64,000 nucleotides of DNA from UBA4416 sp040387555 (GCA_040387555.1 JAZKDO010000003.1:1054001-1118000); one strand, 5' to 3'; counted from the stretch's first letter, positions 15,216-25,058 are shown. Notes: generated by a model not told the origin, from the letters alone. Numbers and translations: made by a program.

Positions 15216-16865
15216 ATGAAACATATTTTACTTTTATATCTCTTCTTTGTTTTTATTGCTGTCAAGGGCCAACAATGGGATTGGGCTAAAAGTTCATCTA
15301 ATATTAGTTATTTGGGGGCTCATCCTATTACAACCGACAAAGCCGGCAATACTTACGAAGCAATTTTGTTACATGGTAACCTAACCATCGATTCCCTTAT
15401 GTTAAATGGCAGTCCAAGTGGCATTGGCATTATTAAGTATGATACGTATGGAAAAATACTTTGGGGCAAGAGTTTTGTAGGGAACGGATATCCTTTCCCT
15501 CAAACTATTACTCATGATAATTATGGTAATGTATACGTAGGAGGAAGTTTCTCTGGCGACTCTTTAAAAATTGATTCTGTTGTGTTAACTAAAAATGTCC
15601 CAAATGGTTGCGATGGATTCCTTGTTAAATTAGATTCATTGGGAGGAGTTGTTTGGGCGAAAGGTATTGGTGGAGGGCGTAATGAAACTATGGAGTCGGT
15701 TGTAACAGACCAAAGTGGGAATATTTACATGTCCGGAGTATTCTCTAATACAATTTCCCTAGACAGTGTTTTTTCGTCTGAGGGTGGTAATGATATTTAT
15801 GTTTTGAAAATAAATGCCCAAGGGAATACACTATGGGTAAAAATTTTAGGTGCTTCCCAGAACGAAAGTTCTAAAAGTTTAGCTTTAGATGCTTTTGGAA
15901 ATCTTTATTTGTCAGGATCCTTTAATGACAGTTTGTTTATTGTAGGAACGGATGCTATGTTAAACCATAAGGCATACGGAAGTGATATTTTTATTGCAAA
16001 ATTTGATCCACTGGGAAATATTTCATGGAGTAAAAGCATAGGCGGAACAGGTAACGATTACACAACTGACCTAAAGGTTGATTTGTCTGGAAATATTTAT
16101 ATGACAGGTTATTTCCACAGTCCTTCTATTACGCTTGGAAATACGACATTAAATAATCCATATGCCCCGCAGAGTAGACGCATATTTGTAGTTAAATATA
16201 ATTCCATCGGTAATATTCTGTGGACACAAACAGCAGAAGGGGCGACATCAGCAAATGCTTTAGCAATCGATAGCAAAAATAATTTGTACGTAGTTGGGAA
16301 TTGTGGGGCTGGTGCTATTTTTGGAGCAGATACGCTAAAAAAAACAATGAATCCCCCATCTCGTTCGAGATTATTTATTGCGAAATACGATAGTAATGGT
16401 AATTCATTATGGGCAAAAGGTGCCGGGAGCCGTTGGGATGCAACTGCAGGTGCTGTATCATGTGATGCTATTGGCAACGTTTATATTACCGGTAGTTTTA
16501 ATGATGATTCACTTCACTTTGGAAATGTCACACTCATTAATGCAAACTTTCCCTATTTTTATTATTTCTATGACATGTTCATTGCTAAGTTAAAGGTTAT
16601 GGATATTGTGGGCATTCCCGATTTCGAATTGAAAAAGGATTACAGTATGTATCCAAATCCTTCTTCCGGAATCATTTCTGTCAGCCTGGAGATGTCTGAT
16701 GTTACTAAAGTTTGCGTATATGATTTATTAGGGAACTGTGTTTACGATAAGAAAAAAAAGCAGGACGAACAAGACATAAATCTATCCGGATTAGCAAAGG
16801 GCGTGTATCTTTTAGAACTCACTAGCGATAAACAAAAAATATCTAAGAAAATTGTTTTACAGTAG
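15216..16865 (+). CDS. SBBP-repeat beta-propeller protein with T9SS type A sorting domain
   Basis: 549 residues from the ATG at 15216 (a GTG directly precedes it). A signal peptide (MKHILLLYLFFVFIAVKGQ) leads into repeats of about 50-60 residues of the form D-x-x-G-N-x-Y-x-x-G-x-F plus I-x-K-x-D-x-x-G-x-x-x-W-x-K, i.e. SBBP/beta-propeller repeats. The last 75 residues (Y-P-N-P-S-S-G-I, V-C-V-Y-D-L-L-G, L-A-K-G-V-Y-L-L-E-L) are a type A T9SS sorting domain, so the protein is exported and probably attached to the surface. The substrate or partner is not evident. It stands alone on the plus strand. Confidence 0.9.
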   Translation: MKHILLLYLFFVFIAVKGQQWDWAKSSSNISYLGAHPITTDKAGNTYEAILLHGNLTIDSLMLNGSPSGIGIIKYDTYGKILWGKSFVGNGYPFPQTITHDNYGNVYVGGSFSGDSLKIDSVVLTKNVPNGCDGFLVKLDSLGGVVWAKGIGGGRNETMESVVTDQSGNIYMSGVFSNTISLDSVFSSEGGNDIYVLKINAQGNTLWVKILGASQNESSKSLALDAFGNLYLSGSFNDSLFIVGTDAMLNHKAYGSDIFIAKFDPLGNISWSKSIGGTGNDYTTDLKVDLSGNIYMTGYFHSPSITLGNTTLNNPYAPQSRRIFVVKYNSIGNILWTQTAEGATSANALAIDSKNNLYVVGNCGAGAIFGADTLKKTMNPPSRSRLFIAKYDSNGNSLWAKGAGSRWDATAGAVSCDAIGNVYITGSFNDDSLHFGNVTLINANFPYFYYFYDMFIAKLKVMDIVGIPDFELKKDYSMYPNPSSGIISVSLEMSDVTKVCVYDLLGNCVYDKKKKQDEQDINLSGLAKGVYLLELTSDKQKISKKIVLQ

Positions 16866-17101
16866 AATTATCGTGTGAATGTTTCCAGTGAAAAGTACAT
16901 TTTTTACTAATACCCCCCTATACCGAGTTTCTTTCCTTGAGCACATAAACTGAATAAATAAAATTTTGTAAGAATTTCATAAACTTATGTAAATTATTTT
17001 TCAGACCAAATTCGATATTTATAAAATAAGAATTAGGTATTCAAAATGTATGCCTCTTGTTTATTTCAAAGTATTATTAATTAATAACAAAGCAAACCTA
17101 A

Positions 17102-19267
17102 ATGGCAAAGCAAAAAAAAATAAGGACTCAGGAATCAAGTACGCAGAAAATAAAAGATCTTCAAGAACATACTGAAAATGGTTTTGATCAACTTCTAACT
17201 ACGAATCAAGGGTTACCTGTAAATGATAATCAAAATTCTTTAAAAGCAGGTGACAGAGGCCCTTCTTTATTGGAAGATTTTATAATGCGTGAAAAGATAA
17301 CTCACTTTGATCATGAACGTATTCCTGAAAGAATTGTACATGCAAGAGGTTCAGCGGCGCATGGTTTTTTTGAATTGTACAAACCTATGGGCAAATATAC
17401 AAAAGCAGGCTTTTTAAATGATACAACTAACATCACACCGGTTTTTGTCAGGTTCTCTACTGTAGCAGGTTCTCGTGGATCCACAGATCTGGCAAGAGAT
17501 GTGCGGGGTTTCTCCGTAAAATTTTATACGCAAGAAGGAAATTATGACCTGGTAGGAAATAATATGCCAGTGTTTTTTATTCAGGACGCCATGAAATTTC
17601 CCGACTTAGTTCATGCAGTGAAACCAGAACCGAATAATGAAATGCCGCAGGCAGCTTCCGCTCATGATACCTTCTGGGATTTTATTTCATTAATGCCGGA
17701 ATCGGCACATATGATTATGTGGTTAATGAGTGACCGTGCAATCCCAAGAAGCTACAGGATGATGGAAGGGTTCGGTGTACACACATTTAGATTTATTAAT
17801 GAACAGGGTAAATCCCATTTTGTAAAATTTCATTGGAAGCCTTTACTTGGAGTGCACTCTTTAGTATGGGACGAAGCACAAAACTTATCAGGGAAAGATC
17901 CTGATTTTCATCGTAGGGATTTATGGGAATCAATTGAAAGTGGGAATTTTCCTCAATGGGAACTTGGCGTACAAATAATAGATGAAAAGGATGAACATAA
18001 ATTCGAATTTGATTTACTGGACCCCACCAAATTAGTTCCAGAGGAATTAGTCCCTGTTCAAAGAATTGGAAAAATGACGTTAAATCGTAATCCGGATAAT
18101 TTTTTTGCTGAAACAGAACAAGTCGCTTTTCACCCTGGACATCTTGTCCCTGGAATTGATTTCACAAATGATCCGTTATTGCAGGGTCGGTTATTTTCAT
18201 ATACAGATACTCAGCTCTCAAGATTAGGAAGTCCAAATTTTCATGAGATTCCTATCAATCGTCCTGTGGTTCCTGTTCATAATAATCAGCGAGATGGTCA
18301 TATGCGTCAAACAATTAACAAAGGGAATACCAGTTATGAACCTAATTCATTAGGCGGAGGATGCCCATTCCAGGCAATGCTTAAAAAATCCGGATTTGCC
18401 TCTTTCTTTGAACGTATTGATTCAAAAAAAATAAGAAACAGGAGTAAGAGCTTTCTTGATCATTTCGGACAAGCAACCTTGTTCTATAATAGTCAAAGCC
18501 TTGCTGAAAAAAAGCATATAACAAATGCTCTGCGATTTGAATTAGGTAAAGTTAAATCAGAAGCAGTGCGGCAAAGAATGGTCAATATTCTTACTCAAAT
18601 TGACAAATCTCTTGCACAGAGTGTTGCAAAATGCCTTGGTTTAACACCTGGAATCCCTGAGCAACCTATTAATCATAGTGTACCGGCAGATGCTAATCCA
18701 AAAGATTACCAATCTAAAAAAGTGAAATCTTCTATTGATCAATCTCCATCACTAAGCATGGAACATACTATTAAAAATACGATTCAAACGAGACAAATTG
18801 CTTTTTTAACGGCTGAAGGTTTCAATGACGTTTCCTTGAGCAAAATGAAAAAGGCATTGGAAGCAGAAGGTGCACAGGTGAAAATTATAGCACCGTTTCT
18901 TGGCAAAGTTAAAAGTTCTTCGGGAAAAGAATTGTTGGTAGATGAAAGCTTCCTCACATCCGCATCGGTCTGTTTTGATGCTTTATTTATTCCCGATGGA
19001 AAACAAAGTGCAGAAACTCTCATATCAAATGCAGACGCTGTTCATTTTATAAACGAAGCATATAAACATTGTAAAGCTATTGCCGCAGATAAAGATGGTG
19101 TTCAAGTGCTTCATGCCTCATACATCGGTATTAACAAGGTGAATACCAATGAGAGTGGCATTATTACTTTCGCCCTTAAAAATAGTTCATTAGAGAATGA
19201 CTTCGTAAAAGCTATTGCTAAGCATAGGGTGTGGGAAAGGGAAACCGAACGAAAAGTCCCGGCTTAA
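17102..19267 (+). CDS. katE: Large-subunit catalase (HPII/KatE type)
   Basis: 721 residues, the length of clade-2 catalases rather than the 480-residue small type. It decomposes H2O2 with a buried haem. Distal His80 (R-I-V-H-A-R-G-S-A-A-H-G), the Asn of V-G-N-N-M-P-V-F-F-I-Q-D, and the proximal haem ligand Tyr367 in L-F-S-Y-T-D-T-Q are all present. Residues about 590-721 form the extra DJ-1/PfpI-like flavodoxin domain typical of HPII (Q-I-A-F-L-T-A-E-G-F-N-D). An N-terminal extension of about 55 polar residues fits tetramer arm exchange. It is a single gene with its own terminator; no OxyR-like gene lies alongside. Confidence 0.97.
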   Translation: MAKQKKIRTQESSTQKIKDLQEHTENGFDQLLTTNQGLPVNDNQNSLKAGDRGPSLLEDFIMREKITHFDHERIPERIVHARGSAAHGFFELYKPMGKYTKAGFLNDTTNITPVFVRFSTVAGSRGSTDLARDVRGFSVKFYTQEGNYDLVGNNMPVFFIQDAMKFPDLVHAVKPEPNNEMPQAASAHDTFWDFISLMPESAHMIMWLMSDRAIPRSYRMMEGFGVHTFRFINEQGKSHFVKFHWKPLLGVHSLVWDEAQNLSGKDPDFHRRDLWESIESGNFPQWELGVQIIDEKDEHKFEFDLLDPTKLVPEELVPVQRIGKMTLNRNPDNFFAETEQVAFHPGHLVPGIDFTNDPLLQGRLFSYTDTQLSRLGSPNFHEIPINRPVVPVHNNQRDGHMRQTINKGNTSYEPNSLGGGCPFQAMLKKSGFASFFERIDSKKIRNRSKSFLDHFGQATLFYNSQSLAEKKHITNALRFELGKVKSEAVRQRMVNILTQIDKSLAQSVAKCLGLTPGIPEQPINHSVPADANPKDYQSKKVKSSIDQSPSLSMEHTIKNTIQTRQIAFLTAEGFNDVSLSKMKKALEAEGAQVKIIAPFLGKVKSSSGKELLVDESFLTSASVCFDALFIPDGKQSAETLISNADAVHFINEAYKHCKAIAADKDGVQVLHASYIGINKVNTNESGIITFALKNSSLENDFVKAIAKHRVWERETERKVPA

Positions 19268-19284
19268 TCCATAATTAGAAATTG

Positions 19285-19320
19285 AAAACCCTCGTTTTTT
19301 TAACGAGGGTTTTATTTTTT
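19285..19320 (+). terminator. Intrinsic terminator after katE
   Basis: A 12-bp stem (AAAACCCTCGTT at 19285-19296 with its complement at 19302-19313), a T loop and a trailing T-run, starting 18 nt after the katE stop. Confidence 0.85.
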
Positions 19321-19411
19321 AAATTGACTTTTAAGTAATTTTTGATAATGCAATTATGCTTCATCCGTTACTGAATGAAGCCTAACTGAACAAATTATAA
19401 CCCAACTACCT

Positions 19412-19597
19412 TTAAGGTCTGTTGTTATTGTTGCCTCTGAATTTTGAGATAATAAAGATAATAAGTGCAATTACAATTACTACCACTATAATACCGGTAG
19501 CGGCACCTGCTTTAAATATGCCTCCAATTACTTCACAACTTTGTAAGCACATAATGAACACAAGTAGCATTGAATTTAATAGGAATCTGGTCTTCAT
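19412..19597 (-). CDS. Tiny lipoprotein-like single-helix membrane protein
   Basis: 61 residues. An N-terminal signal segment ends in L-Q-S-C, a lipobox with Cys21, followed by E-V-I-G-G-I-F-K-A-G, one strong helix (about 34-52) and a polar N-N-N-N-R-P tail. Proteins of this exact layout are common in Bacteroidota and are often mislabelled phosphatidate cytidylyltransferase; at this length that enzyme is impossible. Function is unknown. It converges with katE beyond the terminator. Confidence 0.7.
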   Translation of the reverse strand: MKTRFLLNSMLLVFIMCLQSCEVIGGIFKAGAATGIIVVVIVIALIIFIISKFRGNNNNRP

Positions 19598-19806
19598 AAC
19601 TTTTTGGTTTTATATTCCTTTAGGAATGGTTTCATGTAAAAGTCATAATCCCAGAGCCTTTTTTTATTATATAAATCAGATAAAATCTTACAATCAATTG
19701 TTATTCAATTATAAACCATATAATAAATTGATGAAAATATATAAGTTAATTTTTGATACGTTGACACAATTTAGCTAATTGATAAACCCTACTGTTTTAT
19801 TAATTT

Positions 19807-20280
19807 ATGATATTAGCAAACAAACTCATTAAACATTTGAAGGAAAAAGAACTTACTATTGCCTTTGCCGAAAGCGTAACCTGTGGATTAGCCACACAAA
19901 AATTGTCCAATTTTAAAGGAACATCGGATGTGTTGAAAGGATCTATAATATGCTATACACCTGAAGTAAAAAAGGGTCTTTTAAATATTACCAATAAATG
20001 CATTAAAGAATTCACATGCGAATCAAAGAAAGTGACTGATGAATTAGCTAAAAACCTTTCAGGTATAATTAAGGCTGATCTTTGTGCAGCAATAACAGGC
20101 CTGGCCTCTCCTGGAGGCAGTGAAACAATTAATAAACCTGTTGGAACTATTTTTTTGTCTGTATTTTTCAAAGGTAAAATACATCACATAAGTAGAATTA
20201 TTAAAGGATCGCCATTGCAAATTCGTGAAAAGGCTTGTTTAGAACTATACCGTTTTATTCTTAAACTAACGTCTGATTAA
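19807..20280 (+). CDS. CinA C-terminal family protein (nicotinamide-nucleotide amidase-like)
   Basis: 157 residues covering only the CinA C-terminal (PncC-type) domain. F-A-E-S-V-T-C-G-L-A near residues 20-29 corresponds to the AES-C-TGG active-site motif of NMN deamidases, and A-A-I-T-G-L-A-S-P-G-G matches the conserved G-x-A-G-P-G-G segment, with Ala-Ser in place of Ala-Gly. K-P-V-G-T-I-F-L-S follows. The family converts nicotinamide mononucleotide to nicotinate mononucleotide for NAD recycling; activity here is inferred. The 3' end overlaps the convergent 20277 gene by 4 nt. Confidence 0.85.
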   Translation: MILANKLIKHLKEKELTIAFAESVTCGLATQKLSNFKGTSDVLKGSIICYTPEVKKGLLNITNKCIKEFTCESKKVTDELAKNLSGIIKADLCAAITGLASPGGSETINKPVGTIFLSVFFKGKIHHISRIIKGSPLQIREKACLELYRFILKLTSD

Positions 20281-20912
20281 TTACTCTTCTTTAAATTCGT
20301 TTCTTTTTTACCTTTTAAGATACCTGTTACAAGATTTTTCCATTGTGGATGAGCCATTCCCATCATAGCTGCTATTGCAATTATGACATTCCTGATTTTA
20401 TTTAAAAATGGCTGAGGGTTATTATTTGGAATTTCATTTCTGCCAAGTTCCATAGCGCTTACTAAATTCACATTTCTTTTTACTAAAAATGTACTGGTCG
20501 CATCTGATGTGTAAAAATGGGCACTTCGTTCTTTATTGTCAAAGGGATTTTGAACAGGCCTTACCCTAAAACCATATTGCTCTTCATCTTTTAAATGATC
20601 CTTCGTATGCTTGAAAGCTTCAATCCTTACCCAATCATAACCATCTCCTTCTTGATTTTCAGGAGCGTTTAACTTTATGCGGATCAAATTTCCAATCCTG
20701 GGTTTTGTAGATCTCAGAAGGTTACCGTTCTTATCAGTAAGTTTAAATTCAGCACTTCCTTTGCCGCACAGCGATTGCCATGAATTTATATTGTGCAATC
20801 GCTGTTTGGCCAATTCAAACAACTCCAGGGCTTGTTCACGATTTCGTAATTGTAAGGATGTTTTAGCGCCCGTATGGCCTCCTTTTTTTTGGTCTGGAAC
20901 AATTTTATTCAC
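20277..20912 (-). CDS. Conserved hypothetical protein with C-terminal hydrophobic segment
   Basis: 211 residues beginning at a GTG at 20912; an in-frame stop lies four codons upstream and no early ATG exists. It has no signal peptide. The middle is strand-rich and polar (F-K-L-T-D-K-N-G-N-L, I-R-I-K-L-N-A-P, D-W-V-R-I-E-A-F-K-H) and is followed by T-S-D-A-T-S-T-F-L-V-K-R. The last 40 residues have a short hydrophobic helix (I-R-N-V-I-I-A-I-A-A-M-M-G-M-A) and a basic tail. No named family is recognised. It overlaps the convergent CinA-like gene by 4 nt and may be co-transcribed with the 52-codon frame just upstream. Confidence 0.75.
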   Translation of the reverse strand: MNKIVPDQKKGGHTGAKTSLQLRNREQALELFELAKQRLHNINSWQSLCGKGSAEFKLTDKNGNLLRSTKPRIGNLIRIKLNAPENQEGDGYDWVRIEAFKHTKDHLKDEEQYGFRVRPVQNPFDNKERSAHFYTSDATSTFLVKRNVNLVSAMELGRNEIPNNNPQPFLNKIRNVIIAIAAMMGMAHPQWKNLVTGILKGKKETNLKKSN

Positions 20913-20940
20913 TTTGCTTTTCTATGAATCTTTACTGTTT

Positions 20941-21099
20941 TTAATTTTTTTTGTGGTGCAGATTCCAGCTTACTTTCCTTTTTTTATTTCCCCACTCTGT
21001 TTTGGCTTCCTGGTAAGATAGCGCACCAGGCTGGTAGTCTTTTCGAATAAATTTAGGTTCCTCCTGATTATTATCTTTTATCAATATCCTTCTCATCAT
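20941..21099 (-). CDS. Possible small basic protein (52 aa)
   Basis: An open frame from the ATG at 21099 to TAA at 20941-20943. The product is polar and basic: M-M-R-R-I-L-I-K-D-N-N-Q-E-E-P-K, then D-Y-Q-P-G-A-L-S-Y-Q-E-A-K and a Lys-rich tail. It lies 28 nt upstream of the 20277-20912 gene on the same strand, and its composition is protein-like rather than AT-drift. No family is recognised; it could be chance. Confidence 0.4.
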   Translation of the reverse strand: MMRRILIKDNNQEEPKFIRKDYQPGALSYQEAKTEWGNKKRKVSWNLHHKKN

Positions 21100-21577
21100 C
21101 TGTGTTTTTTTTAGAGAAAATCTTCCCTCGTTAGATTTCTTTTTATTTAATTCTCTTAACTAATACACAAAGATGGTATGGGGTTAAGAATATTCATTAC
21201 AATAAAATGAGAATAAATTGCATCGTTTTAATTATGTGTTTTATAATGTTATTATTGCAAGCAAAAAGGTGATAGATGTAATAAAAAATCACCCTTCCTG
21301 TTACAACTTTGCAAGTAACGATACATCGTTTCGTATAGGAATCGGTGTGTGATAGATTTCAAAGCAAAGAAAAAAAATATTGTTATTTAGAATATACAAG
21401 TTAATATGTGCGAATTAGCATTCTATAAATCCAAAGATGAAAACGTGAATAAATTTAACGTTGGGCTTAAGATTCTTTTTACCTATGCTTGTTTTTCAAA
21501 ACTGCCTTTGCATTGTCTCACAATGACTCAAAAAATGTATTAAAAACAAAGCATACTCAACTTCTCAAAACCCACTT
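21100..21577. other. 478-nt intergenic region upstream of cphA
   Basis: AT-rich. One 45-codon frame (21406-21543, plus strand) is present but looks unremarkable. No clear terminator, tRNA or riboswitch. The cphA promoter presumably lies here, but no TAnnTTTG box was found. Confidence 0.4.
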
Positions 21578-24211
21578 ATGGAAATCCTTAAAATCAGAGT
21601 TATGCGTGGCCCGAATGTATGGTCCGTTTACAGAAAAAAACTTATTTATATGAGATTGGATCTGGGCAAATATGAAAATTTCCCAACCAATAAAATTTAT
21701 GGATTTGAACAAGCGTTACGAAATTTAATACCAACTCTGTATGGTCATCAATGTTCTGAAGGAATAGATGGTGGTTTTTTTCAAAGAGTTCAAGAAGGTA
21801 CCTGGTTGGGCCACGTGGTTGAACATATAGCATTGGAGTTACAAACTCTTGCGGGAATGGATTGTGGATTTGGACGTACACGATCTACAGAAGAGAAAGG
21901 TGTTTATCATATAGTGTTTGCTTATATTATTGAAAACGCTGGAATTTATGCCGCTCAGGCTGCCTGCCGGATTGTAGAGAAATTAGTAGTTGGTGATACC
22001 TATAATATAGAATCGGATCTTAAAGAATTACGACGAATAAATAGTCGGGAACAATTTGGACCTACATCCATGTCATTGATTCGTGAAGCTGAAAAACGCG
22101 ATATTCCGTATCGACGGATGAATAATAATTCGATGTTGATGCTAGGACAGGGTAACCGACAGAAACTTGTTTGTACATCGTTGGCCTCAACAACCAGTAA
22201 TATGGCTGTTAGCATGGCTTCAGATAAAGAAAAAACAAAACAATTATTAAGCAAGGAATACATTCCTGTACCAAAAGGAACAGTGATTTACAAAGAAAGT
22301 CATTTGAGGGAAGCTGTTGATGAAATTGGTTTTCCATTAGTTATAAAGCCAATAGATGGTAATCATGGTAGGGGAATTACTACTAACATAAACACCTATG
22401 AGCAGGCATTAATAGCTTTACGTTTTGCACAAACTGTTTCGGAAGATGTTATCGTTGAGCAATACATTCAGGGATCCGATTTCCGGTTTTTACTTGTTAA
22501 TTTTAAATTGATAGCGGTAGCAAAACGAACTCCTGCAATGATCACCGGAGATGGGGTAGCAACCATTCAACAATTGGTAGATGAGGTAAATAGTGATCCA
22601 AGACGAGGCGATGGTCATGAAAATATACTTACTAAAATTAAAATTGATGAAGCTACTCTTGAACTATTGGCAGAACAGAAATTAAATGTTGATTCAATAC
22701 TTCCACTTGGTGAAATTTTATTTTTGAAAACTACAGCAAACATTAGTTCTGGTGGAACTGCTACTGATGTTACTGACCTCGTGCATCGTGATAATGTGTT
22801 CATGGCAGAGCGCGTTGCGCGTTTATTAAACCTGGATATTTGTGGGATTGATGTGATGGCTGAAAGCATTGAAACTCCTATTAGGGATAATGGTGGAACG
22901 GTACTTGAAGTAAATGCAGGGCCTGGCTTCCGGATGCATTTATCCCCATCAAAAGGATTAGCAAGAAATGTAGCAGAACCTGTAATTGAGATGTTATATC
23001 CCAACAATTCACCTTCACGTATTCCTGTAGTGGCCGTTACAGGTACTAATGGAAAAACCACTACCACCCGTTTAATGTCGCACTTTGCAAAAACTGCCGG
23101 ACATCATGTTGGTTTCACAACAACGGATGGTATTTTTATTGATAACAATGTTGTCTATTATGGCGATTGTAGCGGACCGGCAAGTGCTGAAACAGTTCTG
23201 AGAGATCCTTTGGTTGATTTTGCAGTGTTGGAATGTGCCCGTGGTGGTATAATGCGTTCTGGTCTCGGATTTGATAAATGTAATATAAGTATTGTTACTA
23301 ATATTTCTGAGGATCATATTGGATTGGATGGGTTAAGATCATTAAAGGATCTTGCTAATGTGAAAGCAGTAGTTCCTCAAACCACCGTTAATGATGGTTA
23401 TGCGATTTTGAATGCGGACGACGATCTGGTATATGACATGCGATTGGAGCTTGACTGTAATATTGCACTTTTCAGTGTGGATGCAAAAAGCAGAAGGATT
23501 AGAAGGCATTGCGCAAATAATGGTATGGCAGCTATTGTTGATGATGGTTATTTTGTGATCTGTAATGGCGAATGGAAAACAAGGATTATGAAAGTAGAAG
23601 AGGTGCCGTTAACTTTTTCTGGTAGAGCAGAGTGTATGATAAAAAATATTTTACCGGCTATGTTGGCTGCTTATATCAGTAAGTTTTCTGTCGAGAAAAT
23701 TGTTGAAGCTTTAACTTCGTTTATTCCTTCACCTGAATTGACACCGGGTCGTATGAACATGTTTGATTTTAATGGTTTTAACGTGATGGTTGATTATGTG
23801 CACAATGAAGGAGGATATATCGAGCTGAAAAAATTTGTTCAGAGTGTGAAGGCATCAGTAAAAGTAGGTGTGATTTCTGCTACAGGGGATAGAAGGGATA
23901 GCGATATTCAAAACATAGGATTTTATGCAGCGCAAATGTTTGATGAGCTAATCGTTAAGCATGATAAAGACGGACGAGGAAGAACGAACGAACAAATTAC
24001 AGAACAGATTTTTGCTGGTATACAGAGGGCAAAAAAGGATATTCCTGTGAAGCTTATAAGTAATGAGGCTGAAGCCATTCAGGATGCGATTGATAACGCG
24101 CAGAAAGATTGTTTTATTTTTATTACTGCAGATGATGTTATGGAGACCCTTAAAACTGTGAAAGGAATTCGCGAAAATGTAGAGCAGATAAGTAGAGTTA
24201 ATGCAGCTTAA
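21578..24211 (+). CDS. cphA: Cyanophycin synthetase (CphA1)
   Basis: 877 residues, full length for CphA1. It polymerises L-Asp and L-Arg into cyanophycin (multi-L-arginyl-poly-L-aspartate), an insoluble nitrogen store. Three regions are visible: an N-terminal domain (1-160; M-R-G-P-N-V-W-S, L-G-H-V-V-E-H-I-A-L-E-L-Q), an ATP-grasp domain (about 165-485; N-H-G-R-G-I-T-T as glycine-rich loop, E-V-N-A-G-P-G-F-R-M-H) that activates Asp, and a Mur-ligase-like domain (about 486-877; P-loop G-T-N-G-K-T-T-T near 489-496, N-I-S-E-D-H-I-G, and V-D-Y-V-H-N) that adds Arg. No cyanophycinase or second cphA lies in this window. Confidence 0.96.
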   Translation: MEILKIRVMRGPNVWSVYRKKLIYMRLDLGKYENFPTNKIYGFEQALRNLIPTLYGHQCSEGIDGGFFQRVQEGTWLGHVVEHIALELQTLAGMDCGFGRTRSTEEKGVYHIVFAYIIENAGIYAAQAACRIVEKLVVGDTYNIESDLKELRRINSREQFGPTSMSLIREAEKRDIPYRRMNNNSMLMLGQGNRQKLVCTSLASTTSNMAVSMASDKEKTKQLLSKEYIPVPKGTVIYKESHLREAVDEIGFPLVIKPIDGNHGRGITTNINTYEQALIALRFAQTVSEDVIVEQYIQGSDFRFLLVNFKLIAVAKRTPAMITGDGVATIQQLVDEVNSDPRRGDGHENILTKIKIDEATLELLAEQKLNVDSILPLGEILFLKTTANISSGGTATDVTDLVHRDNVFMAERVARLLNLDICGIDVMAESIETPIRDNGGTVLEVNAGPGFRMHLSPSKGLARNVAEPVIEMLYPNNSPSRIPVVAVTGTNGKTTTTRLMSHFAKTAGHHVGFTTTDGIFIDNNVVYYGDCSGPASAETVLRDPLVDFAVLECARGGIMRSGLGFDKCNISIVTNISEDHIGLDGLRSLKDLANVKAVVPQTTVNDGYAILNADDDLVYDMRLELDCNIALFSVDAKSRRIRRHCANNGMAAIVDDGYFVICNGEWKTRIMKVEEVPLTFSGRAECMIKNILPAMLAAYISKFSVEKIVEALTSFIPSPELTPGRMNMFDFNGFNVMVDYVHNEGGYIELKKFVQSVKASVKVGVISATGDRRDSDIQNIGFYAAQMFDELIVKHDKDGRGRTNEQITEQIFAGIQRAKKDIPVKLISNEAEAIQDAIDNAQKDCFIFITADDVMETLKTVKGIRENVEQISRVNAA

Positions 24212-24221
24212 TACCAAAGAG

Positions 24222-24264
24222 TTTCGATAATACTATTTCGATATTCTTTGAAAATGTTTCGATA
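24222..24264. repeat. Three direct copies of TTTCGATA
   Basis: Copies at 24222-24229, 24236-24243 and 24257-24264 are spaced 14 and 21 nt apart, just after the cphA stop. It could be a small protein-binding array or chance in AT-rich DNA. Confidence 0.4.
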
Positions 24265-24476
24265 AATGTGGATCCCGTCCGACCAACAAAAAAAGTATGC
24301 AAACTATTTTTATTCGCATATAAGACTTTACTGGTGCTAATGATTGATCTTTACAGTATGTATTTTGGATGATACATGCTCTTGTTTACTTCACCTATTA
24401 ATTCAATTAAAAAAAACAAAGAAGTAAATCGAGGGTTTCTTAAATTTTTTATCACTAATTATTTAATTTGTTTTTT

Positions 24477-24941
24477 ATGGAAATCGTTTTAAATGCTTTA
24501 TTAAGCGTTACCAGTCCAGCCTTTGAGAATAATGGAATTATTCCACTTGAATATACTTACGATGGGGAGAACTTTAGCCCTGAATTAAGGGTTGCAAATT
24601 TGCCAAAAGAAACAAAGAGTATAGCTGTAATCATGGATGATCCGGATGCGCCTAGTGGAACTTATGTTCATTGGTTGCTGTGGAATATTCCTCCTCGTGA
24701 AGTAATTGAAAAGAATTCGGTTGAAGGCATTGTTGGGAAAAATAGTAAACATGAAACACGATATTATGGCCCATGTCCTCCAATGGCTGCTCGTCATCAT
24801 TACCATTTCAAAGTTTATGCGCTCAATGATGAACTTAACCTTGATTCTAATACATATAAAGAGGACTTATTGAAGAAAATGGAAAGGCATATTTTAGGAA
24901 AAGGTGAATTGATCGGAGTTTATAAATCACACACAGAATAA
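24477..24941 (+). CDS. YbhB/YbcL family PEBP (Raf kinase inhibitor-like) protein
   Basis: 154 residues from the ATG at 24477; the frame extends three codons to a TTG. It has the bacterial PEBP fold motifs: F-E-N-N-G-I-I-P-L-E-Y-T-Y-D-G-E-N, D-D-P-D-A-P-S-G-T-Y-V-H-W (ligand pocket Asp and His), and Y-G-P-C-P-P followed by H-H-Y-H-F-K-V-Y-A-L. The family binds small phosphorylated or anionic ligands; its bacterial role is unsettled. There is no signal peptide, so it is cytoplasmic here. It is alone on its strand, in a neighbourhood of stress-type genes (katE, SDR). Confidence 0.92.
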   Translation: MEIVLNALLSVTSPAFENNGIIPLEYTYDGENFSPELRVANLPKETKSIAVIMDDPDAPSGTYVHWLLWNIPPREVIEKNSVEGIVGKNSKHETRYYGPCPPMAARHHYHFKVYALNDELNLDSNTYKEDLLKKMERHILGKGELIGVYKSHTE

Positions 24942-25058
24942 ATCTTGTTTTTCCTTATTTGGGTTTTGATTGTCATTGTTATCCGTAATAAGGATTTGTA
25001 TTTCTAATATGTTTCTTTTATTAATGGCAACCACAAAAAAGCTATCTATTTAATATGT

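Noticed and set aside
21406..21543. 45-codon plus-strand frame upstream of cphA starting M-C-E-L-A-F
   Set aside because: A Met-Cys start recalls HMCES/YedK-like proteins, but no further motif exists and the length is far too short.
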